A DNA stretch of 64,000 bases from Punica granatum (lineage: Eukaryota; Streptophyta; Magnoliopsida; Myrtales; Lythraceae), in contig NC_045128.1 in NCBI RefSeq assembly GCF_007655135.1, positions 32,954,811-33,018,810 on the forward strand, read 5' to 3'. A model generated the notes under the pieces. That model searched no databases. It was not told the DNA's origin and worked only from the letters and a program-made list of their open reading frames with translations. Below are positions 34,656 to 46,809 of the stretch, one piece after another. A program made the translations under genes and the position numbers. Position 1 is the first letter of the stretch, and each line of letters starts with the position of its first letter.

Positions 34656-37600
34656 CTATAGCTCAACTTTGTCGGACTTCGTATCATCACCCCAGATCAG
34701 CCAACGGAAAAATGCTGATAACTTAGCATAACCACTTACAGGCCTATGCTCTACTGCCTCGGGCTTCACATTGCAGATCACATGATAATCATGCTTCAAA
34801 TGTGGAGCTGCTATCTTGTCCTGAAAAGGAAAGAGAAGAAACTCAATTAAGATGTTCCCTCTTTGAGAGAAAAACCACAATGGTAGTAAGAATCTGTACC
34901 TTAAAAACTTCAAATGGACAAAAATCAGCACCGCCGCAACCCTGGTAACAGACAGTATAAATGACAAAGGTAGGGAGAAAAGAAAAAGAAAAGCAACAGC
35001 TGGACAGCTCGAAATAACATTTTCAACAAGGTTAATCTAGTTATTTATTTCTTACTGGCATAGGAATGGGATGTTCATTATGCAGGACTTGCACAAAGTA
35101 GGGGCTTGAAGTATTTGAAGGACAATTATATAGAACCAGCATGTTGTTCCCACCAAAAGGTGCCACTGTGCTGCCCCTCCAGTTTCTCGTTTGAGGAGGC
35201 TTCAGAGGAAGGTCCAAGGGTTGTTCCCTCTGTATTTGCAGGAACTCTGGAAAAATAACCAGAGGAAGAAACCATCAAAATGCGCATGCAAGGGTTTAAA
35301 AGAGTAACCCCTTATCCTTATAAAACCTAGAGACATGAAGAAAATTCAACATGTTGATTGTGATAAAAGTAGATCTTTGAAGGCTGTAAAGTGCTCACCA
35401 GATCCTTCAAGAAAGAGACCAAGAAGGCATGAAAATGGAACTACAGTTTCTGCATGAGCAAATCGAAGCCTTGCCTTCTCATAACTCCCAGGAGGAAATT
35501 TCTCTAAAATAAAATAAAATAATTAGAAAAAATTAGCAATTTAATTAAGAGAGATTAAATTATGTTACTAAACAGAATATGCCTCAACGACATAATAGCT
35601 CTCCCTAGAATGATGTGCCTTGGTCAGGAATTCCAATTTTATTACCGTACCATGACGAACAAAGATAATTCTACTTTCCCACCCAGCCACCCTAGGTTAA
35701 GGTAAGGAGTGGTAACAAAGTAACAAGAACTGGAATGAGATAGTAAGTGAAGACATGCTAATTTAAGATGCGACTTGTGATGCTAAAATCACCTTCTCTA
35801 GCCTTAATAGCTTCCTCCATTGACTCCAGAACATCTTTCAGCAGTGGCACTCCCATTCTATAGTTCAGTGAGTTACCATACCCCTTCAAAATGAACACTT
35901 CTAGGTCGTCTGTCCACTCCAATGAAGCAACCTCCATAAGTTGAAAAAGTATTTGTAAGTTTTAAGCTAAAAATATAATTTAAATTGAGGTGAAGGGCAT
36001 ACTGTCCACTTGGAAAGTTGAATGGGTACGTGAAGCGTTTTTGGAACACAATTTCTTAAACAGCCAGAATAAGGGCCCAAATCATTTATCATATGCAATT
36101 GCATGACTAAATAGTTGCTCAGCATGAGTCTACATGCATACTTTGTTACACAAGATTATCACAAAGTTGGAAAAGATAGTTTTAAACACAACTTCGTATC
36201 ATGAATAAGAATACAATTACTTATTAATTAAGAAAACTAAAAAATGAAAAAGGTATTATGAATATGCTTAGAAGTTAATAAGTTGGCAATTGAATGAAAC
36301 TTGTATCCATGAATTTATTGATTGTAATACAAACAAAATAGGCAACAATCATAAAGCTCCTGTACCTCATCAGGGCTGAAAAGGCCACACGCTTGATCGG
36401 TTATGTCCAACAAGGATGCTTCCTGCAAATGCGAAAAAAAGATATAAGAGAACTTGTGATTAATATCAGTTACGCTGGACAGCCTCTAAAGATCACACCG
36501 GTATTCATGAAAAGATGATCACCCCAAGACCTAATCCTCAAAAGAGACAGGAATAGGATTTATCACCTGCTTGCAAAGAAACCAGAGAGAAGCAGTGTCC
36601 TGCCTTGTAAATTTCAGTCCATAGCGGCTCACCAAGGAGGCAGTTATTTCATCCAGAATTGGTTCTTTCAGTTTATCAACACCGGGCTCTTGCTTTTTCC
36701 TGAAGTCCTGCACATAAACCAAAACTAATCAAAATTAGAAAGAATCCAGAACTATCAATATACTACGATGCCAAACATCAAAAACTCTGATATAAATGAT
36801 GCATCTATCCTAAATCACTTCAGGCCTATCCCAATAGGCTTTGCCATTATAACCTAACTTTTATCAAAAGAAATGGCTAAATGATATAACTCCTCAGGGA
36901 AGTTTTCTTGCCAGCAGTCAGCAATAAGAACATTTTTCACATACTTCTCCCAGTAATAATATGCTTTTATCCGCAGTAATATGATAATAGAGCAATTTAC
37001 CAAAATCCTGTTATTTATAACTTGATGAGACCTAAAAAAAAACAGAGAAAGAGATTTACCTTATAGTTTTCACAGCAATCATGAAACCTTAGCTTTATAT
37101 CACTTGCACGACTTTCACTGGTGACAGCAAATGCACGGTGATTTCCTGGTCCAAGAGTCCCTTTTCCACTAAAGAGGCCCATTCCAAAAGCCACAGCACT
37201 AGATGATGCCCGAGGAACCTGTCTCAAGTCTTTCCCATAGTTAGAAGATTGTCTCATACAGAAAGAAAGTAAAATGTGAGCCACAAACAAGTAAGACAAC
37301 TAGACAAAGTAACTGTAAGGGATAAGTTATGGGCAATATTGCAGCCCAAGTATGTCAGCAAAAATAGAACTACTCTTCATTATAGTAAGATGCCAACCTC
37401 TAGTTTCTTTCCACTAGGTAATAGAGGACGACAATAGTTTTGATGGCTTTAACATGTGATGGAAATAGCATGCTAAGTCTGATCTAGAAAACAAACATGA
37501 TATACTGCTGACCTGTGTTGCCTTGAGCACATAAACATCAGGGTGGTATTCCTCATCGAACAAATCGGGAAATGTTCCTCGAACCCTAATTCCAAGATCA

Positions 37601-38894
37601 TACAACTCATGTTCTCCCTTGGAAATTAACTCTCCCCCTTTCAACTTTCCTCTCCAAGGAGATTTCCATCCTCGCAACCAATCAGGGACTTGTTTAAGAG
37701 ATAAATTCTGTTCTTCAGCATCTCTTATAAGTTCTCCTATATGAGCAGACAGATGGTCCAACTCTCTCATTCGTTTCTTAGTAGGAGATCGAGTTCCATG
37801 CCTCGCCTGATAATTACAAGGAAAAAATCAGAAAATTCTTTTAATTTCCTAGCAATGTCCAGTTATAAACATGGATTAGCAGCAGCACTGTTCTTAAACC
37901 AAAATAAATAAATAAATAGATAAAGCACGCGTCTCTCATTAATTAACTCGACAATCATGAGATTTGGATGACAAGAACAATGATTTCTCTGTAAGGAAAA
38001 ATATCAATGACCACCGATGGCACCACATCTTTTTCGAGTAAAAAAGAATTTATATACTTTGATATGGGATATAACCAGATACTTTTACAGAAGCAAAAAG
38101 TCCAAAAGATTACCACTAGATTCAAATGTATGGCATCACACCCGTTTGGTATTTCAGACGGTACAAATCCATTGCTCGCCACATCTTTCACCACACCATA
38201 TCTGCATCAACATATCCACCAACCATGTATATTTATTTTGAGTATGACACACAGAGAGTGACTGCGCCAGGTATAAAACATAACAGTGAAGTATGCTGTG
38301 TTACGATGGAGAAAAACAGAAATAACACGACTCTATCAGTCCATTACACTGCCGATATCCACAGTGAGAGGAAAATTATTTACATGGTGACTGATCGCCC
38401 CAAAGTCACATTTCTGACTACGCTTTGTTGGTTCCTATAAATACGAGCTTGTGCTCGGTCATAGATCAGAGAAAGGAAACAACGAATGCAGCAAACAACA
38501 AGGAACGTACATATCTGTACACACATAAACTAAGACGCTTCCGTAATTCAATTCCCCAAAATGAGAATTCATCCGACATTTCATTGAGAACGCAAGCTTT
38601 CAATTCAAATGAAGTTCTGCAGACAGAAATTACTAACTCAAGCAATCAATCAATCGAGACACTACGATCTTCTCTAGGCTCGATTCATCCTGAAGACAGC
38701 CAGAAGCATGAAAGTTTCTCTCCTGAGCTCAACCAGTTCCCTGGATCACAGCATACATAGAAATTTCAGTTTGAGATCAGAGACCTGGCGGCAGTGGAGA
38801 GATGCCTCCGCACATCGAAACCGGCTTCCTTAGCATCCGCGCGAAGTACAAACAAGGAAGAAAGTAAGAAGAGCCAATACACCGCCATCGCCAT
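34656..38894 (-). CDS. Multiple inositol polyphosphate phosphatase (MINPP-type phytase)
   Basis: Histidine acid phosphatase that removes phosphates from inositol polyphosphates, including phytate, in the secretory pathway. Eleven exons: 38894-38785, 38201-38114, 37806-37513, 37218-37060, 36707-36567, 36422-36366, 35931-35793, 35503-35399, 35246-35056, 34941-34900, 34820-34656, about 496 residues, phases consistent. An N-terminal signal peptide (YWLFLLSSLFVL) precedes the catalytic RHGTRSPTKKR and, later, HAET, the MINPP proton-donor motif replacing the HD of other histidine acid phosphatases. Cysteines typical of a secreted protein are present. The protein ends SDKVEL, close to KDEL-type ER-retrieval signals. 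Another in-frame ATG at 38888 would shorten it by two residues. A probable 5'-UTR intron ends near 38924 (CTGCAG). Confidence 0.93.
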
Positions 38895-38959
38895 TGCGAA
38901 CGCCAATACTCCTTCAACTCCAACCTGCAGGAAGCAAAATTCTGTAGAACCAGAATATA

Positions 38960-39750
38960 CATACATGTAAGTAAAGTTGGAGAGGTTCTAATTCGGTGTT
39001 TCGCGGTCTATTAAGGTTCTGTGCAGATCCACCACGGTAGCCGTCGATTGATTACCACCAGGATCTGACTTGCCTGAGTCGAGATATAATTGGTGTGGGA
39101 CCCGTAGGGTCGCCTTGTGTCGTGGAATCGTGACACGTGGCTTGTGATGGGACAGCAGCTGCTCGGGATTGTGGGCCCTTTTGGCTATTGGGCCATGGTA
39201 CGGAAACTTGCATCCTTACCATCTACCAGCGCACAAATTTTGCCTTGTTCTGATGATAACCATAAATATTGAGGCTCGCGAAGGATTCAATTCACATTTG
39301 GGCCGATAATCAGAAATAAACTTTTCATGAACCGAGGGATATCTATCTGTTTTTATCGAAATTTTGGTACGTCGCGTTGCGAATGATCCGACACAAAGAC
39401 ACACACAAGCACCACCAGGCCATTTCGTGCAACTCTGCTTGCTGGGGAAACGATGTTCCATTTCCGAATATGGAATACTCGGATTAGGTCCGAGGCATTC
39501 GCTGCTGCAGGTCCCACATTATGATTATAACAGTAAACTGTTGTAACTTTTTTGATGAAGGACGATCAAGCTCTCTATGTCCTCATTATACCATTTACCA
39601 ACGCTAACGTTCTGCAACTCCATAAGAGAGATTACACCAAAAAAAAAAGAAGAAGAAGACAATTCTGACATTATTATATCAACTAAGTGTGGAAAATACT
39701 GTAAACGTATCTTCCTCCTCTGAGCCTGTCTATCTGAAGCAAGGGGAATG
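38960..39750. other. Intergenic between MINPP promoter side and ferritin 3' end
   Basis: Contains the MINPP upstream region and the ferritin 3' flank. A small frame at 39525-39779 only overlaps the ferritin end in another frame. No other gene seen. Confidence 0.5.
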
Positions 39751-39756
39751 TCCTGA

Positions 39757-41781
39757 TCAAGCCCCGGCTTCATCTCCACGGAGAAGCATTTGGTCGAAGT
39801 GCCAGACTCCTAAAAAGTTCAAACACAAACACGAGTCGGAGAAAAGAAGGGGAAAAATATAAGGCGAATCGCGAGATATGGATGTGATGGACTCTCGGGT
39901 TCATACCGTGTCCTTTGCCCACTCTTCTCAGCTGAGCTACGTATTCTGAGATCTTCTTAATGCTTTCCACCTAACAGAGGACCAGAACAGGTCAAATGAG
40001 GTCAATTCCAACAACAGTTCTGAAGCCCGGAATGAAAAGATGGAGATGCTCTCACCTGCTCAACGAGAAATGTACTCTCGATGAAATCTGTCATCTGCAC
40101 GTCATGGTTCCGCTCGGCTATCTGAGGGGCAAAAGTTCAAACACGAGTCAACATTCCAAGAGACACAGACAACTCAATTAGAACGAGATAAGGCTACGCT
40201 CTATTGAGCTAAGCGAAAAGAAGTCGAGAAATTCTTACTTTGTGCAAGTTAAGCAGCTTTTCATTTGTCAGCTTCTCCAAGGACAATGCAAGCTCCATTG
40301 CTTCATCAACAGATTCAAAATATTACCATCAAACGGAGAAGAAACAATATATATTTAAACAGCATTGGCACAATTAGCTCAAAAGAGTATAATTGTATTT
40401 CGACAGTAAATCACTAGGACAGGCATATCTGAATCAGCCGCATTGGTCATGAGTGCATATCAGTTCAAAGACATTGAAACTGAAATTCATCCTTTTCCAA
40501 CTATTTTCCATCCATCTTCTTACAATAGTTGCAATCATAAGACGAAAAAACTCATCGAAGACATTGGAAATTGATCCTCAAAAATGTCTTTGGAGACTAA
40601 CCATAAAGCGCGTCCCCTTTTTCTGCATGCTCGAACTCCGAAAGGGGCATGGAGATACATGACAGCTTAACTTTTCCACCTCGTTTGTTCTGCCAGCACA
40701 GTCGAACGATCAATAAAACTTGTTCAAGAAGAAGCAACAAGCCCCAGAAGATACGCTAAGTTCGAAAGAGGTAAAACTATGCTAAGAGGCATTAGTTGGA
40801 GACAAGTTGTGGGACTACTGACATAAGACGTCGACCCCATCGCAAACTAGCGATCATACGCTTCTGGCAAAAAACTTTTATTGGAGATTTACTTGTACGG
40901 ACAGAGGACATCATCGATCAAAGTATGTCCAAATCATCCAAATTATCCAGCAAATATTATTTTTAATCAATGGGCTATTTCTACCGAGGTGATGTTACCG
41001 ATGTATTCTTTCCATAAACAACAATGTTCTCTTTTATTATCAATAGTAAATGAAATGAGAAACATCATAAATGACAGAGGCACTGAATTTGAATTTTGAA
41101 CTGAGAACCTGGTATTCCATCAATATCTCAGCGTGTTCTCTTTCTTCTTCACTGGACTCCTTAAAGAACCTGAATTTTCACAAGGGAGCCGTGAATTGGA
41201 ATAAATGGCAGCCAAAGATAATTCACGGTTCTTCGGAAGAGATATTATTACTTGGCAAGACCCTTGAGTGCGACATTGTCCCTGTCGAAGTACGCGTACA
41301 TGGCGTGGTACACATACGATACGTTGTACTCCACACTGTCACGACAATCCGAGGAAAGCCATTACCGAGAGCGAAGACAATACGAATTAGCAGAGCAGAT
41401 TAATCTCAAATTGCTTTCATTTGATCCTCACAGCTTCAAGAAATGAAGATAAGACCAAAAAGGAACTAACTTGATCTGCTCATTAAGGGCGGCCTCGGAT
41501 TCGTCAGAATACTTCTGGCGAGCGAGCGAGGTGTGGGGCTCGGAAGGGACAAGGCTTAGCTCCTTCTTGACCTCCTCGAAGGGTTCGAAGATGACGGCGC
41601 TGAGGGTCCGGGAGCTCGCCCCCTTCGAGGCGCAGAAGACGACGGGGCCGCTCAACTTCTGGGCTGGCGGGAACCGAGCGGTCGAGGGGCAGGAAACAGG
41701 GGAGAACAGAGAGCGCAGGAAGCTGTCCCCGCGAGCGAGGAACGGTGAGGAGGGTGGCGCCGCCTTGAGGCTGAGCGACAT
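39757..41781 (-). CDS. Ferritin, chloroplastic
   Basis: Iron-storage protein forming 24-mers in plastids; oxidises Fe(II) and stores Fe(III). Eight exons: 41781-41471, 41335-41252, 41169-41109, 40689-40602, 40300-40239, 40121-40056, 39970-39907, 39809-39757, giving 262 residues, typical of plant ferritins. A Ser/Pro-rich transit peptide (from [10 protein letters not shown]) and plant extension peptide ([15 protein letters not shown]) precede the four-helix core. [28 protein letters not shown] (ferroxidase Glu and His), [26 protein letters not shown] and the end [16 protein letters not shown] are all present. Phases agree at every junction. The ATG at 41781 gives a standard transit peptide; the upstream in-frame extension is leader. 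Iron regulation is expected from elements at 42030-42080. Confidence 0.96.
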
Positions 41782-42029
41782 GTGGGCTGTCGAAGGGGGG
41801 AGAGAGAGAGAGTGAGAGAGTACGGCTCGAGGGGATTCGCCGATTCGGTGGGGGGAAGGGAAGAGAGAGTCGAACCAGTCGGGGGATAGAGGAACAGAGG
41901 AGAAAGATGGTGAGAGAGACTGATGGTTGACTCGTTCGTTTGTCTTCTTCGCGAAGAAGATGGGCCGTCGGATAAGAATCAGGCGCATATCTAGGGGGCC
42001 CTGACTGGCGCGAGCCGTTAGATGATCTC

Positions 42030-42035
42030 CACGTG
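42030..42035. promoter_or_regulatory. G-box in ferritin promoter
   Basis: CACGTG, within the palindrome CCACGTGG, lies about 250 bases upstream of the ferritin ATG. bHLH factors of the ILR3/PYE group are reported to act on Arabidopsis FER genes through such G-boxes. Its closeness to the IDRS-like element supports function here by inference. Confidence 0.55.
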
Positions 42036-42066
42036 GAAGGCTGATGTTAGACCGTCGATCATTCGC

Positions 42067-42080
42067 GTGGCCCCCTCGTG
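42067..42080 (-). promoter_or_regulatory. IDRS-like iron-dependent regulatory sequence of ferritin
   Basis: CACGAGGGGGCCAC on the minus strand matches 10 of the 12 fixed bases of the plant ferritin IDRS consensus CACGAGNCCNCCAC; the mismatch is GG for CC in the middle. It lies 286 bases upstream of the ferritin ATG, in the promoter. In maize and Arabidopsis the IDRS represses ferritin transcription when iron is low. Confidence 0.65.
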
Positions 42081-42099
42081 TATTAGAAAGTCGTAGAAA

Positions 42100-43080
42100 T
42101 AGGACTTACCATTACAATGGCGAAGGCCATAGCCGATATGATGGGTGACACGAGATGATAATTAGTAAAATTTCACATAAAATCCTCGTCTTCCTGCTGT
42201 CCACGTTTAACCGATTGATCGACGTAAGGTCAGCTTATAATCGTCTGGCATTTTATGTTAACGTGGGATGCGATTGCTAAAAGTTTTCAGAAAAAAGTTT
42301 TACGTGTTTGGCAATCTATTTTCTAATGAAAACAGTTTTCCCATATAGCCTCTTGAAGCATGTATGAGTTGTAGGTAGAGAGTGCAGATGGAACCAGGCA
42401 GAGGCTGAGAAAAATTTGAGCTTATATTTTTAGTAAAAGAATATGTTGGTTCCCTTTTATGATTAAATTAATTTATACACGATATATAAAATTAGAAACA
42501 AATACAAAATGTACATAATTGTGTCAAAATAAAATTTTAAGCCTCCTTCCACCCAAAAAAAAATCAAGCCTCCTATGAGGAGCTTTTCTTTTTTTACGCT
42601 TTTTTTTTCCTCTTATAGCGAGTGATATTTCATATTAAAAACGATAAATAAATACAAAGGGTTGAAAATGTAGTTTTGACTGTCACGTCTTGACAGCGTT
42701 GTCTAACGCTATGTTTGGACATTGGTTCTTCGCATACTAAATGATGCATTATCTGGCTATAGCAATTAAAACTAATCTGATTGGCCCATAAATAAAATAT
42801 GACACAAAGTACGTAGATTTGACTGGTGACTAATTAAATTAAACATTGGTGCGATGCCCACTTCATAATTTAACTTAACAAAATGACTCAAAAGCATATT
42901 TTCTGAAAACTGCATGGCCTTTAGTTTTCGAGGAATTTTTTTCTTTATTTATAGATTAGATAGACACTATCATTTTAGTGTATGTAGGTATATGTATGTA
43001 TGTGTATATATATATAGGAGTAAAATAAATATGAGTAGTAAGTTTGTTCGGTGAGATTGATGTCAATGTGCCCGGATCTC
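42100..43080. other. AT-rich intergenic DNA, no gene seen
   Basis: No open frame of interest. T-rich runs occur at 42590-42610 and a short TATATA run near 43007. Confidence 0.5.
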
Positions 43081-43099
43081 AGCCAATCCCGACCATGTA

Positions 43100-44107
43100 G
43101 GCAGTTTGTGGGGTCGGGTCGTGTGACTACGGGTTTGATCGGATCAATGGTATTGTGTTTGGGTCGGGTCGAGTGATTTTGAGTTCGGGTCAGGCCAACT
43201 CTTCGCAGTGGGATGGAGGATGCACAACCAGTTTGCTATGGAGATGGTGTTGACGGTGTCTGGGCGATCATAGGAGCTGCCCCCCCTCCTCTTGATCTCC
43301 GATCGGTGCGTGTGGTGGTGGCTTTCCCTCCTCGTCGGGGTTGCACTCAGTCCCTCTTCGACAACTCATACCTATAAAGTAAGATGGTGTCGTGGTGCCC
43401 CAGCTTCTTAGGCGGTATCGATCTTGTACAGTGGTTGCGAGGGTTGCATCACACCCACACGTCCAATGGTCTCCCTCTGCTTTCTTTCCGATTGGCTTTG
43501 CTCTTCCCCTCCAGTGGCAGTTCTTATCTATAGCTTCTCGCCTCCTCCCATGTGACAACATCCCTGTATTTCACTTCAAGGATTAAAACAATGGTCCAAT
43601 TGATCTTATCACCCGCTTGCAAAAATCATTCATTTGTGGCTTTGCCTTTTTTTGTTGATATATGGCAGGTATCGGTTCGCCGAAGATAGTCACTGATTTG
43701 AACCGATCAAGATAGCCTTGCTGATTTGGTTTGATTGTCTAAATATATAATAGCTGGTTTGAATCGATTAAAGAAGTTGGCATGTTTTGGTTTGACTATT
43801 TAGGAATTGGACTGTTTAGAGCTTTATTAATTGATTAGATCTAGATATTGTGATCTATAAAGGGTTCTTGCGCAGGGTACCGGTCCAGAACTCCTCTTGG
43901 CTTTGCTTTTCTGTTTCTAAAGTACTAGCGGTTTCTGTACTTATCTGATGTGCTTAATCACATGTAATTTTTCTTTACAGTGACATCGGTGGATCTGTTG
44001 TATTTTTTTGTCTCTTGTAACGTATTTTCTTGAACATTTTCCTCTTTATCCATTTTATTTATCAATGGACATTCATTGATTATCAAAGAAAGAACAAGAA
44101 AAAAAAA
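43100..44107 (+). mobile_element. Non-LTR retroposon-like element, copy 1
   Basis: A GC-rich 5' part (repeated GGGTCGGGTCG) is followed by T-rich sequence. The element ends in a near-perfect hairpin (44061-44080, ATCAATGGACATTCATTGAT) and a poly(A) tract (about 44098-44107). Copies 2 and 3 share this arrangement; copies 1 and 2 share TACCGGTCCA and GGTGGATCTGTTGT. No intact long frame is present. The 5' boundary and target duplications were not resolved. This fits a non-autonomous LINE- or SINE-derived family, but the class is inferred. Confidence 0.5.
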
Positions 44108-44119
44108 GGAGGGTTTGTT

Positions 44120-45973
44120 TAGGCCGTAAGGGAATTTGTCATTGCTTGATTGTCTTGAATTCAACTGTATTAGTTGGAAAATGAAACCAAGTGATCCTTC
44201 TAATTTAGACTCGATAGACGGCTCGAAGAGGGTTTTTGCTTTACATAGATACCCTGCTAATATGTACTACATATCGAAATTAAAACATGTTAATTGGAGC
44301 ATTAGGAGTATTCTAGAGAGGAGAAGAAAGCGGTAGATCGAACCTATTCAATTTTTACAATGCTATGATTGACTGTTCATGGACTTCGCGTATTTCCCTT
44401 CCTTCACGATCACTCTTTTGATTCATTGGGGTGACAAAGGTCAATGGTTTGCACTATAGGAGATTCCAATTATCGACTTTGACTTCTTAATTAGACCAAA
44501 ATAACACGAACACCTTTAGTAAAACTTTTTCTTACTTTTTCTATATGCATGCTCGTATACTCAGATTGCGACGTTATGTCAATTCGATCCAGCGTGTCTT
44601 GACATCGTTCGACTTCATCAGTCTGTAAGAAGTCGAAGATTCACTTGCAGTTGGATTTTATATGTTCTTTAATCACCATTAGGAGAAGTATCCTCATCAA
44701 ACAATATCACATGCGACTGGCATGTGATATCGCGCACTGATCGACTTGAATTCGAATGGCATAATTAAACGACTATGGTTCGAATTTCAAATTAACATAT
44801 ATGATCGTAGATGCAAATGCATACTAGCTTTTAATCGGTGTGAAAATCGCGCGTCCCGCCATCGGATCCATCGGTCTCGTGACTGCCCAAATTGAAGGAT
44901 GTGGGGCCTTTAACTTCAGCAAGTAAGCATTGGACCAGCCCAGAGACTCAGAGCAAAATGTCAGAGCGGCGGAATCGGTGAACATTGACGATGAGCCCAA
45001 AACTGGAAAAATTTTGGATTCATTGGTATCTCTTCATTGTCGTTTGTTTCTGTTTTTCCGCACTTACCTTCCCATTTATCAGGGCAAAACGACGACACGA
45101 AACAAATCTTATCTCGTCCTCCTCCTTTTGTCCTTTTCGCCTCTCTATATGACTTAAGTAGCGAGGTCATGTTTGATACGCGTAAACGGAAAGAAATGGG
45201 ATGAAATCGACCATACAACGTAGGAGAGGCTCAATTAAGTTGGGTCGATGCACGTAAGCGCATTATCATACTTGTGTCCAGGTCTACATTTCATATCAAT
45301 CAGATGACTAGACTTTTTGGATCATTTTTGTTGAGGCCCAGAAACAAGTCTAAACAATGGCAATGCCTACTTCATAATTATCACCGGTTCTTAGATTTTT
45401 GGGCAAAACTTGAAACGGGCCAGACCTGGCCTTAGCCTCAGCTCTTAGATTATATGGGCCCTTATCGGTTCGGATCAAACAGCGCCAGGGAGTCGGATAA
45501 AATCCTTTCAATTTTAGGGGGAAAAAAAAAGTAAAGAGAGTTTGGAATAGTGAGTAGTCACCCCTTAGAATCCGACAGCTTTGGTCAATATGACTACCCT
45601 TGCAAGGCACAACCCACCATTAAGGTTATAATTTATAAGGCTTAGCTAACAAGAATTCTCTTAAATTTCAGTGGACTCTTCTATGAATTTTTACGGCTAC
45701 ATGCATGAATTTTGACTTTGGAGATAACTGTATCCATGGGGCGACCCAAGTCTAAAACGTTAAGGTAATTGGACCAAGTCTTAACTACTAGCCACTAGAC
45801 CTTAGTAACGATGGATAAGAAGAACACAAGAACTGTAAAACAAGATGTTGTCTCTGAAAACTCAGGCACATGTAACGGTTAGCTTTGGATAGATAACTTA
45901 AAAGGCAAGGTCAAAAGGCCTGATATTGATAAGGGTCCGGACAAGGAAAGAGCAAGGGAAATCTCACCGATAA

Positions 45974-46006
<33 letters not shown>

Positions 46007-46390
46007 AGGTCCATAACATTTGACTAGTTCTAAGTTGATCACTATTGTCACTTTATTCTCGGAGCTTGTGCGTAAATATGGCGCTCGAAGTTTGTTAGGT
46101 TTTCACTCAGAAATCGTCACTTCATTATATTGTGAATCAATAATCCAAGACCTAATCTAAAATTGAATGTGTAGCATATGACGCGATGCCCATTGCCTCA
46201 ATCCATCATGTACATCAAGGTCAAAATAGATATCGATATTTCATGAAAAGTCAAGATTCCTATTCAATTGTGTTAGCAGATATTGGCATCATGACATTTT
46301 CTTATAACTTCTTAAAATTTGAAAAATTAATTAGAAATTGAATGAGTGCTAGTATTAATTTGTTATAGACTAGCCTCTCTCTATCTCTTC
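44120..46390. other. Intergenic DNA, no gene seen
   Basis: Small frames at 44136-44336, 44930-45218 and 45350-45610 have no recognisable domain. An (AT)n microsatellite is at about 45974-46006. Confidence 0.5.
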
Positions 46391-46402
46391 CCCTTTTTTT
46401 AG

Positions 46403-46794
46403 GGTTAATATCACCATATACCACGATATTTTGAAAACTTTCGCTACATAGTACATATCGTATTGATTTCACCATTCAACACGATATTTTGAATTTTTTT
46501 CATGACATAGCACAACAAGTAATAATTTCACCGCATATCACAAAATTTTGAATTTTTTCACTACGTAGCATGACGTTAATTTTTCTTCAATTTTTTGTGC
46601 TATATGGTGAAACAATTTTACAATTTTGTGCTATATGGTGAAATACTTTCACAATTATGTGTTATATGGTGAAATCATTACTTGTTGTGCTATGTCATAA
46701 AAAAATTTAAAATATCATGTTGGATAGTGAAATTAATACGATATGCTATGTGGTAAAATTTTCAAAATATTATGCTATACGGTAATATTAACCC
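46403..46794. mobile_element. Foldback MITE, Mutator-like by target duplication
   Basis: The element is one long imperfect palindrome: GGTTAATATCACC at the left, GGTAATATTAACCC at the right, with the arms pairing across most of about 390 bases. Flanks TTTTTTTAG (46394-46402) and ATTTTTTAG (46795-46803) match at 8 of 9 bases, suggesting a 9-bp target duplication as in Mutator-like elements. The arms repeat a TGCTATATGGTGAAA-type unit several times. No coding capacity. Confidence 0.72.
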
Positions 46795-46809
46795 ATTTTT
46801 TAGAAAAAA

